A stretch of DNA of 64,000 nt from RFSX01 sp965248155. GTDB taxonomy: Bacteria > Bacteroidota > Bacteroidia > Chitinophagales > Saprospiraceae. Below are positions 1 through 8,949 of the stretch, in pieces. Position 1 is the stretch's first letter. Each line of letters opens with the position of its first letter. The notes beneath the pieces are model-generated. The model was not told the origin of the DNA, made no database searches, and saw only the letters and a list, made by a program, of their open reading frames with translations. The DNA lies in contig CBDFIO010000001.1 in assembly GCA_965248155.1 (NCBI GenBank), forward strand, positions 1,364,001 through 1,428,000. The letters are read 5' to 3'. The position numbers and the translations under genes were made by a program.

Positions 1-2330
1 CTCAAGGCATTGTCATAGTCTTTTAATAAGACATAAGACTCCGCTATATAATAGCTGGCTTCATCCCTGAATAAGCCTTCTTTGAAGTTATTGAGATATT
101 TCCTTAATCCCTGTATAGCTTCGGAAAATCTACTTTCCTGGTACGCTTCTAAAGACAAATTATAACTTATTGAATCACGAGTGTAATCTTCAACCTTAAA
201 GCCAACCTCGTTCTCCGAATAGTCGAAATAGCTGTCCGGATCATTCTTATCATTCAAATAGATTTCCTCGATAGCCATTAAGGCTTGCCTTTTGTGATCG
301 GCATCTGTGCTTAAATCCATTCCTTGCTTATAATAATCCAGGGCAGAATTGATATCTCCTTGATTATAGCTGATTAAGCCTTGTCTTAAATAACTCAAGG
401 CCGCATATTCGGAATCCGATCCAAATTCCTGAACAAGAGCTTTGAATATTTTGAAGGCTTCATTATTCTTTTTCAAACTCAATAAAGATTCTCCAATTTC
501 AAATAATGCATCATCTCTATATTCCGACTCCGGATATTTATTAATAAGCTTTTCTAAACTTGTCAGCTTATCCAAATGTTCACCAATCACACCATATATA
601 AGTGATTTTTGATAAAGGATATAATCAGATGCTTCAGCTTGATTATCTATTGCTAAATCATAATATTCGATGGCTTTATTATAATTATTATCCAGTAATT
701 CGAGATCGGCCAGTCTGACGATGGCATCATCAAATAATGATTTCTCATCTTTATCTGCTCTGAACGAAGCCATAGCTTTCTCAAGCATACTCTTGGCTTG
801 TGTAAAATTCTTATCCTGAATAATCTGATATGACCGCAGGTAATACGCCCTAAATCTGAAATTCTGATTACTGGTCTCCATATACGATTGAAGATATTTC
901 CCACTATTGATTTGATCTTCCTGATGATCATAAGCCAAACCTAGCCAAAACTTCGATTTATCAGTTAGACTATTTTCACCCGGAGTCGTTTCACTTATTT
1001 TTAAATATTCAATAGCTGTACTTAATGAGTTTTCATCGAGGTTTTGAAGCCCATAATCATAACTCAATGATTTGTAAGTCGAACTTATTTTCTGTGTCTT
1101 GCTATCCAATCCTTCTATCGTATTTAGGGCCATCAGGTAATCTGTCGATCTTACCAGTAAGTCAGCAAGCAGATTTTGCGATTCTTCATAATATGGGCTA
1201 GTACTTGTCATTTTTGACAAGCCATTTATTGCAATTCTTTCTTCTCCTAGGTCAGCTGATATTTTGTAATACAAATACTGTGATTCCTCTCTGATATCTT
1301 CGAAGTAATTATATTTCGAAGCTTGCTTAAAGGCTGATTGAGCATTCTTTTTTTCTACACTTTTCAGATAGATGCTTCCCAGTAAATAATTGGATACTTG
1401 TCCAATTGCTGTTGCTTGATGGCTCAACTCAAGAAATAATGGTTTTGCGCTTTCGTAATCCCCGAGATTATAGTGCGCATTTGCAATTTGATAGAATTCA
1501 TTTTCCGTTAGTTTAGGGGTTTCCCTTGCATAAGCATCAAGATGCTTCAGTGCACTTTGATAATTTTCTTTCGCCAGATAGGACAGTCCTAAAATCTTTC
1601 TGACATGTGAAAGATCGGTTGAGCTACCATCTTTTAATTTACGCTCACCATAGACAATAGCATGAGCGTAATTTCCATCTTTAAAATAAATCTGTGCCAG
1701 ATAGTAAGGAATTAGATCGCGGTAACGATTGTGGTTTTGAACAGATTCGAACTGAGCAATCGCTTTTTCTTTCTCATTTAAAAAATAAAAACATATTCCG
1801 GAATAGTAATTTGCGTCATCCGTATATTTCCCTTTATATTTTTTTGATTTTAAAAAGTAACCCAGAGATTCCTGAAAATTCTTTTCTAACAGATAGGTAT
1901 ATGCTAGTTTAAAGTTGGCCTCTTCGTATTGATCTTTCGTAAGGATCTTCTGGTTTAGCTTTAAATAATACTTACGCGCAGTTTTATATTCATTTTTTGC
2001 GAAGTACTTGTTAGCTATTATAGCATACAAATCATTATTCTTAATGGCATCGTTCGATCTGGCTATACTTTCCAGCAATAAATCAATTGAACGTGTTTCA
2101 TCAATTTTGAAAGAATTCATCGCTGTGAGCATGACATGCTCATCAGTCGCTTCTTCAGCTTCGAAATATTGAAGGGCTAATCCATAGAGCTCTTCATTAT
2201 TATAATTAGATCCATTTGGAAAATAATATTGCTTCTCTAGTAGCTTATGAGATTCTTGTGAAAATAAAAATAGCGGTAGGGAAGATATCAACAGTCCCAG
2301 AAGGAACATCTTTCTGGTCATTCGTATCAT
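1..2330 (-). CDS. Tetratricopeptide-repeat secreted protein (3' end outside the window)
   Basis: The reverse-strand frame stays open from an ATG at 2330 to the window edge, giving about 776 visible residues. The N-terminus (MIRMTRKMFLLGLLISSLPLFLFSQ) is a Sec signal peptide with cleavage probably after FS. No lipobox Cys follows, so a periplasmic protein is likelier than a lipoprotein. The rest is helical repeat after helical repeat with TPR-like spacing, for example ASYYIAESYVLLKDYDNAL at the very edge. Large TPR proteins of this kind are common in Bacteroidota and usually act as scaffolds for envelope complexes; the partner cannot be told here. SprE/PorW-type T9SS proteins are TPR lipoproteins, which this is not. 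The gene lies 80 bases downstream of rocD on the same strand. Confidence is high for the TPR class and low for any role. Confidence 0.8.
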   Translation of the reverse strand, partial: MIRMTRKMFLLGLLISSLPLFLFSQESHKLLEKQYYFPNGSNYNNEELYGLALQYFEAEEATDEHVMLTAMNSFKIDETRSIDLLLESIARSNDAIKNNDLYAIIANKYFAKNEYKTARKYYLKLNQKILTKDQYEEANFKLAYTYLLEKNFQESLGYFLKSKKYKGKYTDDANYYSGICFYFLNEKEKAIAQFESVQNHNRYRDLIPYYLAQIYFKDGNYAHAIVYGERKLKDGSSTDLSHVRKILGLSYLAKENYQSALKHLDAYARETPKLTENEFYQIANAHYNLGDYESAKPLFLELSHQATAIGQVSNYLLGSIYLKSVEKKNAQSAFKQASKYNYFEDIREESQYLYYKISADLGEERIAINGLSKMTSTSPYYEESQNLLADLLVRSTDYLMALNTIEGLDSKTQKISSTYKSLSYDYGLQNLDENSLSTAIEYLKISETTPGENSLTDKSKFWLGLAYDHQEDQINSGKYLQSYMETSNQNFRFRAYYLRSYQIIQDKNFTQAKSMLEKAMASFRADKDEKSLFDDAIVRLADLELLDNNYNKAIEYYDLAIDNQAEASDYILYQKSLIYGVIGEHLDKLTSLEKLINKYPESEYRDDALFEIGESLLSLKKNNEAFKIFKALVQEFGSDSEYAALSYLRQGLISYNQGDINSALDYYKQGMDLSTDADHKRQALMAIEEIYLNDKNDPDSYFDYSENEVGFKVEDYTRDSISYNLSLEAYQESRFSEAIQGLRKYLNNFKEGLFRDEASYYIAESYVLLKDYDNAL

Positions 2331-2410
2331 GAAAATTATTAATATATAATTAAACTTTAATCAAGCTTTTATAACAACGCAATTATATTAATAAAATTTC
2401 ACATACGTGT

Positions 2411-3688
2411 CTAATTCAATTGAAAATCCAAAATTGTTTTTTCTATAATGTCACAGCATTGGTGCATTTCTTCGTCAGTCATCACCAATGGGGGAGCAAA
2501 TCTTATGATATTTCCATGGGTTGGTTTTGCTAATAAACCGTTTTCTTTAAGTTCTACACAAATATTCCATGCTGTTTTGCTTTCCTCATCGTCATCAATA
2601 ACAATTGCATTCAGTAAGCCTTTTCCTCTGACCAATGTTACCAGATCAGACTTATTAACCAGATTTTGCATTCTTTCTCTGAATATTTTGCCTAAACGTT
2701 CCGCATTTTCTGCAAGGCCTTCATTTTTAATAACTTCAAGCGCTGCAATTCCGACCGCACATGCCAGTGGATTTCCTCCAAATGTAGAACCATGTTCACC
2801 CGGTTTAATGCACAACATGATATCATCATCTGCCAGAACAGCAGAAACCGGAAATACACCACCTGAAAGCGCTTTCCCTAAAATTAAGATATCAGGTCTG
2901 ACTTCAGGTTCATGACCGCAGGATTTCACACAATTACAATTGCCACAAGTAGCCAATAATTTACCTGTTCTTGCTATCCCTGTTTGGACTTCATCGGCAA
3001 TAAAAAGTGCATTATGCTTCTCACATAACGCCTTTGCATCCGAAAGATAATTTTCAGAAGGAACAACTACACCTGCTTCACCTTGAATGGGCTCAACAAT
3101 AAAACCTGCTACATTCTCATCTTGCAAAGCAGATTCCAAAGCAGATATATCATTATATTCAATAACTTCATATCCCGGCATAAAAGGTCCGAATCCTGTT
3201 GTGCTGTCAGGATCAACTGAAGCTGAAATTACTGCAAGCGTACGGCCATGAAAATTCCCGGAAGCAAATATGATTTTGGCTTTGTAAGGTTCTACACCTT
3301 TTTTCGTGTATGCCCATTTCCGACACAACTTAATAGCTGTTTCGACGGCTTCTACTCCTGTATTAATAGGCAGTACTTTATCGTATTTAAAATAGTCAGT
3401 GATATATTTTTCATAAGGCCCTAACATGTCATTGTAAAAAGCCCTGGAAGTTAAAGTCAGTTTACCAGCCTGTTCATTTAAAGCATTTATTATAGAAGGA
3501 TGGCAATGTCCTTGATTTACAGCGGAATATGCGCTTAAAAAGTCAAAATATTTTTTCCCTTCTGCATCCCAAACATAGACGCCTTCACCCTTTGCCAGAA
3601 CAACTGGTAAGGGATGATAATTATGGGCTCCATACTTATCTTCTAAATGCATTAATGCTTCTGATGAAATACTAGTTTCTACTGACAT
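2411..3688 (-). CDS. rocD: Ornithine aminotransferase with Cys-rich insertion
   Basis: A class-III PLP aminotransferase of 425 residues that transfers the delta-amino group of ornithine to 2-oxoglutarate, giving glutamate-5-semialdehyde. Family hallmarks are visible: the NTGVEAVETAIKLCRKW block, GNFHGRTLAVISAS, the PLP-pocket FIADEVQTGIARTGK segment, and ILGKALSGGVFPVSAVL, which holds the Schiff-base lysine. The length is slightly above the usual ~400 because of an insertion at residues 247-260. This reads CGNCNCVKSCGH (Cys248, 251, 253, 257 and His259), directly after the TGK motif, where typical OATs have a short loop. It lies 7 bases downstream of coaE and is probably cotranscribed. With ctlX and pruA in this window it completes a citrulline/arginine to glutamate route. 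The function is confident; the role of the Cys cluster is unknown. Confidence 0.93.
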   Translation of the reverse strand: MSVETSISSEALMHLEDKYGAHNYHPLPVVLAKGEGVYVWDAEGKKYFDFLSAYSAVNQGHCHPSIINALNEQAGKLTLTSRAFYNDMLGPYEKYITDYFKYDKVLPINTGVEAVETAIKLCRKWAYTKKGVEPYKAKIIFASGNFHGRTLAVISASVDPDSTTGFGPFMPGYEVIEYNDISALESALQDENVAGFIVEPIQGEAGVVVPSENYLSDAKALCEKHNALFIADEVQTGIARTGKLLATCGNCNCVKSCGHEPEVRPDILILGKALSGGVFPVSAVLADDDIMLCIKPGEHGSTFGGNPLACAVGIAALEVIKNEGLAENAERLGKIFRERMQNLVNKSDLVTLVRGKGLLNAIVIDDDEESKTAWNICVELKENGLLAKPTHGNIIRFAPPLVMTDEEMHQCCDIIEKTILDFQLN

Positions 3689-3695
3689 ATCTAAT

Positions 3696-4283
3696 TTATT
3701 TTTCGGCGATTAAGGTACGATGAATTTTGAAAACTTGTCTAATCAAACTTCTAGTTCCGTTGTTTTCAATTACGAAATGAGCAAGAGGAATTTTCCGTTC
3801 TTCAGGCCATTGATTTTCTAATCTTTTTTCTATTACTTTTTTGGATAATTTATCTCTTTTTATTATCCTGTTGATTCTGATTTCTTCATCTGCAGTAACA
3901 AGAATGACCTTGTCAAAATTAGATTGGGCGTTGATTTCAAATATCAAAGCTGATTCTTCAATAACATATTTTGAAGCTTGCTTATTAGCCCATTCTTGAA
4001 AGTCTTGCTGAACAACCGGATGAACTAAGGCATTAATTTTTTTTAATAGGGATGAATTTCCGAATATCTTCTTTGCAACATAGGTCCTGTCTAATCTTCC
4101 ATTCCTGTAGTAGGCATTCTTCCCGAGTAAAGCCTTGATTTTTTGCTTTAAAATCCGATTCGTATACATCAATTTTTTAGCCTCTGTGTCAGCATTATAT
4201 ACAGGAATTCCTAGGCCTGCGAATATATTTCCGATAAAGGTTTTTCCGGAACCCATTCCTCCAGTCAATGCAATTTTCAACAT
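3696..4283 (-). CDS. coaE: Dephospho-CoA kinase
   Basis: Last step of CoA synthesis: ATP-dependent phosphorylation of the 3'-OH of dephospho-CoA. The 195-residue length fits the family. The P-loop GGMGSGKT is at residues 8-15, followed by the typical PVYNADTEAKKL region holding the substrate-binding Asp. Later come IRINRIIKRDKLSKKVIEKR, resembling the lid segment, and the HFVIENNGT element near the C-terminus. The start ATG at 4283 is only 62 bases from the divergent hydroxylase gene, and rocD follows 7 bases downstream. The next gene of the same pathway, coaD, is also in this window (52715) but is not linked. Cytosolic and expected to be essential. Confidence 0.95.
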   Translation of the reverse strand: MLKIALTGGMGSGKTFIGNIFAGLGIPVYNADTEAKKLMYTNRILKQKIKALLGKNAYYRNGRLDRTYVAKKIFGNSSLLKKINALVHPVVQQDFQEWANKQASKYVIEESALIFEINAQSNFDKVILVTADEEIRINRIIKRDKLSKKVIEKRLENQWPEERKIPLAHFVIENNGTRSLIRQVFKIHRTLIAEK

Positions 4284-4320
4284 ATGCGGAAATTAAGGTG
4301 CTAATATGGTTAAACTATAT

Positions 4321-4328
4321 TAATTTTG
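4321..4328 (+). promoter_or_regulatory. Bacteroidota-type -7 box for the fatty-acid hydroxylase gene
   Basis: TAATTTTG matches the TAnnTTTG consensus used by the primary sigma factor of Bacteroidota. It sits 17 bases before the ATG at 4346. No clear TTG -33 box is seen at the usual distance, so this is moderate evidence only. It supports the 4346 start over an upstream ATG at 4268, which lies before the promoter. Confidence 0.45.
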
Positions 4329-4345
4329 TAAAAAATTATTCATTA

Positions 4346-4990
4346 ATGAAGCTGATCTTACCTGAAGGAGCGCACGATATCATATCTACTAAAGATGAAT
4401 CTGTAAGAATGTTTGAGAGTAACTTTCTCGACAAATTTTCACGTGTGTCCTGGTATGTCCCTTTGGTCATTTTTCTACCGGCAATTGTATTCTTCTTTTA
4501 CGACAGCATAGTTAATGTTGGATTGGGAACGCAGAAAACAATTATACTGTTCTTTGCAGGACTGTTAACATGGACCGCCATTGAATACTTGTTTCATAGA
4601 TTTATATTTCATTACGAGCCTTCAGGTTTAATTGGCAGAAAAATGCATTTTATGATTCATGGTGTTCATCATGCTTATCCCAATGATTCACTAAGATTGG
4701 TAATGCCACCTATATTAAGCCTCCCACTCTCAACTTCATTTTATTTTATTTTCCTTTTTGCGTTTGGTTTGAATAGCTCGGCATTATTTGCTGGATTTAT
4801 TATGGGGTATCTGGCTTATGATATGATGCATTATGCAACCCACCATGCACATTTCATGAAAGCAGATTGGTTTATCAAAATCAAGCAGCACCACATGCGT
4901 CACCATTTTCAGGATCCCGACAACGGATTCGGTGTAAGCTCTGCACTTTGGGACAAAATCTTTAAAACTGAATTCAAGCAAAGCTCTTGA
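4346..4990 (+). CDS. Fatty acid hydroxylase superfamily membrane protein
   Basis: A 214-residue integral membrane di-iron enzyme of the sterol desaturase / fatty-acid 2-hydroxylase superfamily. The eight-histidine metal signature is visible in order: HRFIFH, then HFMIHGVHH, then HYATHHAHF and HHMRHHF. There are hydrophobic segments at about residues 40-60, 68-85 and 120-165. Such enzymes hydroxylate the alpha carbon of fatty acyl chains, fitting the 2-hydroxy lipids of many Bacteroidota, though the substrate is inference. An ATG at 4268 is in frame but lies inside coaE's start region and upstream of a -7 box; the ATG at 4346 gives a natural N-terminus (MKLILPEGAHD). The stop codon overlaps the start of the next gene (TTGA). 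Confidence 0.85.
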   Translation: MKLILPEGAHDIISTKDESVRMFESNFLDKFSRVSWYVPLVIFLPAIVFFFYDSIVNVGLGTQKTIILFFAGLLTWTAIEYLFHRFIFHYEPSGLIGRKMHFMIHGVHHAYPNDSLRLVMPPILSLPLSTSFYFIFLFAFGLNSSALFAGFIMGYLAYDMMHYATHHAHFMKADWFIKIKQHHMRHHFQDPDNGFGVSSALWDKIFKTEFKQSS

Positions 4991-5256
4991 TCGTTACTGC
5001 TGAGTTAAATCTCTACCCATTATCGAAAGATTTTGAATCTAAAGTCATTGCATTTATTAAAGTCATAAAAACGAACAATCATGTTCAGTGCTGGACACAT
5101 AGTATGAGTACATACATCAAAGGTGAGTCAACCGAAGTTTTTAAAGTAATTAATGAGGCTTACGAGCGTATCGGCGAAGATGAAGATACAGCGACGCTCA
5201 TAATTAAAATGGTCAACAGGTCTCTCCCTATTGAAGACGGTTATCTGAAATTCTAA
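4987..5256 (+). CDS. Thiamine-binding / YqgV (MTH1187) family protein
   Basis: A small protein of 89 residues resembling the MTH1187/YkoF-like family (UPF0045), ferredoxin-fold cytosolic proteins, some of which bind thiamine. Visible features are the leading strand with AELNLYPL, the TNNHVQCWTHSMSTYIKGE segment and a helix with EVFKVINEAYERI. Translation appears to start at a TTG whose last two bases overlap the TGA of the hydroxylase gene, suggesting translational coupling. No ATG gives a complete N-terminus. The 3' end overlaps the convergent hscA-like gene by 4 bases. The family call is good; ligand and link to the hydroxylase are unknown. Confidence 0.7.
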   Translation: MIVTAELNLYPLSKDFESKVIAFIKVIKTNNHVQCWTHSMSTYIKGESTEVFKVINEAYERIGEDEDTATLIIKMVNRSLPIEDGYLKF

Positions 5257-7097
5257 CTCAGATCTTTTCCTTTAAGAGCATTTTTAATAACAAAATCCAT
5301 AGCTTTCTCAGCTAAAGGGTTTGAAAAGTTGTTTAAGTCTTGGATCGCTACATTGATACCATCCTTATCTGATTCCTGGATTTGTAATTTCAAATTATCG
5401 ATTAATGTCCTTAATTTTTCTAGTTCGACAGGGTTTAACCAGCTCTGATTTTGTGTAAGAAACTTCTGACCTGAGAGAAATAGGGCATTTCCTTCGTTTT
5501 TAGCTTCCTGAATAGCTTTCAATTTGATATCGCTTTCAGCATTTTTAATAGAATCCAAAAGCATTCGACCCATTTCTTGCTCAGAAATTCCATACTGGGA
5601 TTTAATTTCTATTTCTGTTTGAGTTTCAGATCTTAATTCCTTCGCTTTAACCTTAAGAATTCCATCGGCATTAATAATAAACTGGACTTCTATTTTTGGT
5701 AATCCTGCAGGCATTGGTGGGATACCGGATAGAATAAATTCTCCAAGATTTCTATTGTTTTCTACCAATTCTCTTTCTCCTTGGTAGACAGATATTTTAA
5801 GTTTAGACTGCCCGTCAACAGAGGTCGTATAGTTCCTCCCTGCAGCGTGTGGTATTTTGCTGTTTCTTGGGATAATAGTATCCATCAATCCGCCCATTGT
5901 TTCAATTCCAAGTGACAAGGGTGTAACATCCAAAAGAAGGAGGTCATCATTATTCCCAGCCAATATATCAGCTTGAATGGCAGCCCCGATTGCAACTACT
6001 TCATCTGGATTTATTTTATCGTTTATCTGGCAGTTAAAAAATGATTTCAATTCCGATTTTACAAGAGGAATACGGGTAGACCCTCCAACGAGAATAACTT
6101 TATTAATATCTGTTGTTTTCAGAGCTGCGTCTTTTAATGCTTCTTTACATTTTTCAATTGTAGTTTCAACCAACGGAGCAATCAATTCATTTAATTCTTC
6201 GAGCGACAATTGGAAGGACCCATCTTCACTTGTATATGACATTGAGTTTGAAAGTGCTTTTTTTGCTGATTCCGCTTTGATTCTCAAGGATTGTCTCAAA
6301 TTGACATTATCATCCAGCTGATTGTCTGAAATGTGATATTTCTTTTTCCATAAATCTATTATCCTGAGATCAATATCATCTCCTCCAAGAAAAGTATCTC
6401 CATTTGTTGAAAACACATCAAATACGCCATCGTGTAATTTTAGTATCGAGATATCAAATGTTCCACCACCAAGATCATATACGGCGATCAACTCATCAGA
6501 ATCTGAATTATTATCAAAGCCATAGGCAAGGCTAGCAGCAGTTGGCTCATTAATTATTCTTAAAATATCCAGTCCGGCTAATTTTCCTGCATCTCTCGTG
6601 GCTTGTCTCTGAGCATCATCAAAATAAGCCGGAACTGTAACTACAGCTCTTGTGATAATAACATTCAATTCTATTTCGACCCGGCTTTTTAAATATTTCA
6701 GAATTTCTGCCGATAATTCAACAGGTGAATAAAAATGATTGTCCATTCTGATTTTCACAAGACTATCTTCTTCATCAATTATCTCATATGCGAGTTGATC
6801 CTTGTATTTATCGAGATCTCCATAATTTTTTCCCAGCAATCGTTTTACACTATAAATCGTCCTTTGAGGATCACTTACTAATTTTGCTTTTGCTTCGTCA
6901 CCAACAATGAAATGATTGTTTTCACCCAGGTAGAGGATTGAAGGTACCAGTGTGTTTTTATTAGATTTATCTTTTACAATTTTTACTTCATCATCGATAT
7001 AAGCGACAAGGGAATTTGTTGTTCCGAGGTCGATTCCTACAATTATTTCTTTTTTGACGAGTTTCCCCGACTTCATGTTTATTGATATCTTCGCCAT
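5253..7097 (-). CDS. hscA: Hsp70 chaperone, HscA-like
   Basis: A 614-residue Hsp70. The ATPase domain (about residues 18-385) shows GIDLGTTNSLVAY, VTVPAYFDDAQRQATRDAG, INEPTAASLAYG, YDLGGGTFDISIL and ILVGGSTRIP. The substrate-binding domain follows (VTPLSLGIETMGG onward). Several points favour the Fe-S assembly chaperone HscA over DnaK: a basic extension before the first strand (AKISINMKSGKLVKKE), the TTNSLVA variant, PAYFDDAQRQAT, and a length near 616 without a long acidic lid tail. HscA normally helps IscU hand over Fe-S clusters with the J-protein HscB. Neither gene is next to it here. It is divergent from the YhhQ gene, 36 bases apart. Confident as Hsp70, fairly confident as HscA type. 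Confidence 0.82.
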   Translation of the reverse strand: MAKISINMKSGKLVKKEIIVGIDLGTTNSLVAYIDDEVKIVKDKSNKNTLVPSILYLGENNHFIVGDEAKAKLVSDPQRTIYSVKRLLGKNYGDLDKYKDQLAYEIIDEEDSLVKIRMDNHFYSPVELSAEILKYLKSRVEIELNVIITRAVVTVPAYFDDAQRQATRDAGKLAGLDILRIINEPTAASLAYGFDNNSDSDELIAVYDLGGGTFDISILKLHDGVFDVFSTNGDTFLGGDDIDLRIIDLWKKKYHISDNQLDDNVNLRQSLRIKAESAKKALSNSMSYTSEDGSFQLSLEELNELIAPLVETTIEKCKEALKDAALKTTDINKVILVGGSTRIPLVKSELKSFFNCQINDKINPDEVVAIGAAIQADILAGNNDDLLLLDVTPLSLGIETMGGLMDTIIPRNSKIPHAAGRNYTTSVDGQSKLKISVYQGERELVENNRNLGEFILSGIPPMPAGLPKIEVQFIINADGILKVKAKELRSETQTEIEIKSQYGISEQEMGRMLLDSIKNAESDIKLKAIQEAKNEGNALFLSGQKFLTQNQSWLNPVELEKLRTLIDNLKLQIQESDKDGINVAIQDLNNFSNPLAEKAMDFVIKNALKGKDLS

Positions 7098-7133
7098 ACC
7101 ACTTTATGCTAAATAAAACCTACTATTTATCAA

Positions 7134-7907
7134 ATGTTTAAAAATAAATCACATAAACTTTTCCTGATTCTTGGTGGATTTTTTATTACCAATGCTCTGG
7201 TTGCTGAATTTATTGGGGTAAAGATATTTTCTTTAGAGAAAAGCATGGGGTTTGAGCCTGCAAATCTCAGTTTTTTTGGAATAAATGATTTGTCCTTTAA
7301 TCTGACAGCAGGCGTTATTCTGTGGCCAATTGTATTTGTAATGACTGATGTCATCAACGAATATTTTGGTTCAAAAGGGGTCAAGTTATTAAGTAATATG
7401 GTCATAGGACTTATTCTTTATGCATTTTTTATGGTCGGCTTTGCTATTACTTTAAGTCCAAATGAATGGTGGGATGCCATAAGTGGATTGAGAGATGATT
7501 CATCGATTGGTATAACAAGCATGGATCTGGCATTCAGGAGGATTTTTGGGCAAGGCTTGTGGATAATTGTTGGATCTCTCGTTGCTTTTTTGGTAGGTCA
7601 AATACTTGATGTCTATGTTTTTCATAAGATAAAAAAACTGACGGGTGAAAAGAAGGTATGGTTAAGAGCGACAGGATCTACTCTGGTTTCTCAATTTATT
7701 GACAGTTATGTAGTTTTGATAATTGCTTTTTATATCGGAGCAGACTGGAGCTTTGAAAGAGTAGCAGCGATTGCTAATGTCAATTACATTTATAAATTCA
7801 TCATGGCTATTTTATTGACACCGGTAATTTATCTTGCTCATTATATGATCGACAGGTATCTTGGCAAAGAATTAGCAGAAAAACTAAAATTAGAAGCGAC
7901 AAAATAA
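7134..7907 (+). CDS. Queuosine precursor transporter family (YhhQ/VUT) membrane protein
   Basis: A 257-residue inner-membrane protein with about six hydrophobic helices. Family features include ITNALVAEFIGVKIF near the N-terminus, GVILWPIVFVMTDVINEYFG in the second helix region, and the later GSTLVSQFIDSYVVLIIAF motif. YhhQ-type carriers import queuosine precursors such as preQ0/preQ1. GTP cyclohydrolase I, which feeds both folate and preQ0 synthesis, is encoded at 25245 but is not linked. The gene ends one base before the ATG of ctlX, so the two are probably one transcript. The family is confident; transport of the queuosine precursor is inferred. Confidence 0.85.
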   Translation: MFKNKSHKLFLILGGFFITNALVAEFIGVKIFSLEKSMGFEPANLSFFGINDLSFNLTAGVILWPIVFVMTDVINEYFGSKGVKLLSNMVIGLILYAFFMVGFAITLSPNEWWDAISGLRDDSSIGITSMDLAFRRIFGQGLWIIVGSLVAFLVGQILDVYVFHKIKKLTGEKKVWLRATGSTLVSQFIDSYVVLIIAFYIGADWSFERVAAIANVNYIYKFIMAILLTPVIYLAHYMIDRYLGKELAEKLKLEATK

Positions 7908-7908
7908 T

Positions 7909-8826
7909 ATGAGTTCAAGCACAATGACCGATAGTGTTCTGATGATCAAGCCTAAAAATTTTGGCTTTAACACCCAAACAGCAAAAAACAATAGTTTTCA
8001 AAACAAAGATATTGGACTCTCAGCCAAACAGATTTCATCTAAGGCCCTTAAAGAGTTTAATAGTGTAGTGAGCGAGTTAAAGAGGCATGATATTGAAGTC
8101 CATGTCATCGATGATACTTCTTCTCCAATAAAAACAGATGCCATTTTTCCTAACAATTGGTTTAGTACTCATCAAGGGAAATATATTGTTACATATCCAT
8201 TATGGTCAAAATCTAGAAGAAAAGAAAGGAGAAAAGACATTATAGAAAGGCTGATAAATGAATTTGGATTCAGCAAAAGATATGCATTTGAATATCTTGA
8301 AGATGAAGATCAATTTCTTGAAGGGACAGGAAGTATGGTCCTGGATCGCGAAAACAAAATCGCTTATGCGTCTTTAAGCTCAAGAACAGATATTCGCGTG
8401 CTGGAAAAATTTGCTGTAGTTATGGAATATCGTAAAATTATATTTCATGCTACTGATTCCGGTGTCCCGATCTATCATACCAATGTTCTAATGTCGGTAT
8501 GTGACAATTATGCTATTATTTGTTTGGAGACGATTGAAGATGAAATCGAAAGAAAAAATCTTAGCGACTCGATTCTACGAAGTGGAAAAGAAATCATTAA
8601 CATAACCAAAAAGCAAATGCACCTATTTGCTGCTAACTGTCTTCAATTAAAGTCGAAATTGGGTCAATCGTACCTTGTTTTATCGCAAAGTGCCTATGAT
8701 TCTTTATCTGCAAAACAGCTTGATCAAATCAAAAGTCACAATAATATCATTCGCGTTTCTATTCCGACAATACAGTCTATAGGGGGTGGAGGTGTAAGAT
8801 GTATGATCGTAGAATTGTTTTTTTAG
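7909..8826 (+). CDS. ctlX: CtlX-type citrulline/arginine hydrolase (arginine deiminase fold)
   Basis: A 305-residue protein of the guanidino-group modifying superfamily. Elements seen are AIFPNNWFSTH, the acidic EDEDQFLEGTGSMVLDR block, IYHTNVLMSVCDNYA with the catalytic His, and a C-terminal GGGGVRC with the nucleophilic Cys298. CtlX was named as a citrulline utilization hydrolase. It is expected to release the ureido or guanidino group and yield ornithine, the substrate of the RocD encoded at 2411. It sits directly behind the YhhQ-like gene. The family is confident; citrulline versus arginine as substrate is not resolvable from sequence. Confidence 0.85.
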   Translation: MSSSTMTDSVLMIKPKNFGFNTQTAKNNSFQNKDIGLSAKQISSKALKEFNSVVSELKRHDIEVHVIDDTSSPIKTDAIFPNNWFSTHQGKYIVTYPLWSKSRRKERRKDIIERLINEFGFSKRYAFEYLEDEDQFLEGTGSMVLDRENKIAYASLSSRTDIRVLEKFAVVMEYRKIIFHATDSGVPIYHTNVLMSVCDNYAIICLETIEDEIERKNLSDSILRSGKEIINITKKQMHLFAANCLQLKSKLGQSYLVLSQSAYDSLSAKQLDQIKSHNNIIRVSIPTIQSIGGGGVRCMIVELFF

Positions 8827-8949
8827 AGTGATCGTGTTCAGATTACGATAACAATTACATAATAATTTATTATATATACATTATTTTTTAATGTATTCTT
8901 TTGTGTAATTTTTACACCGTATTCTCAATTAATAACTAATCTTTTTAAA

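Noticed and set aside
1694..1912. Plus-strand frame inside the TPR gene
   Set aside because: Shadow of the reverse-strand TPR reading frame; lysine/asparagine-rich and without domain signal.
2448..2915. 155-codon plus-strand frame opposite rocD
   Set aside because: Antisense shadow of a well-conserved gene; no homologous features, no initiation context.
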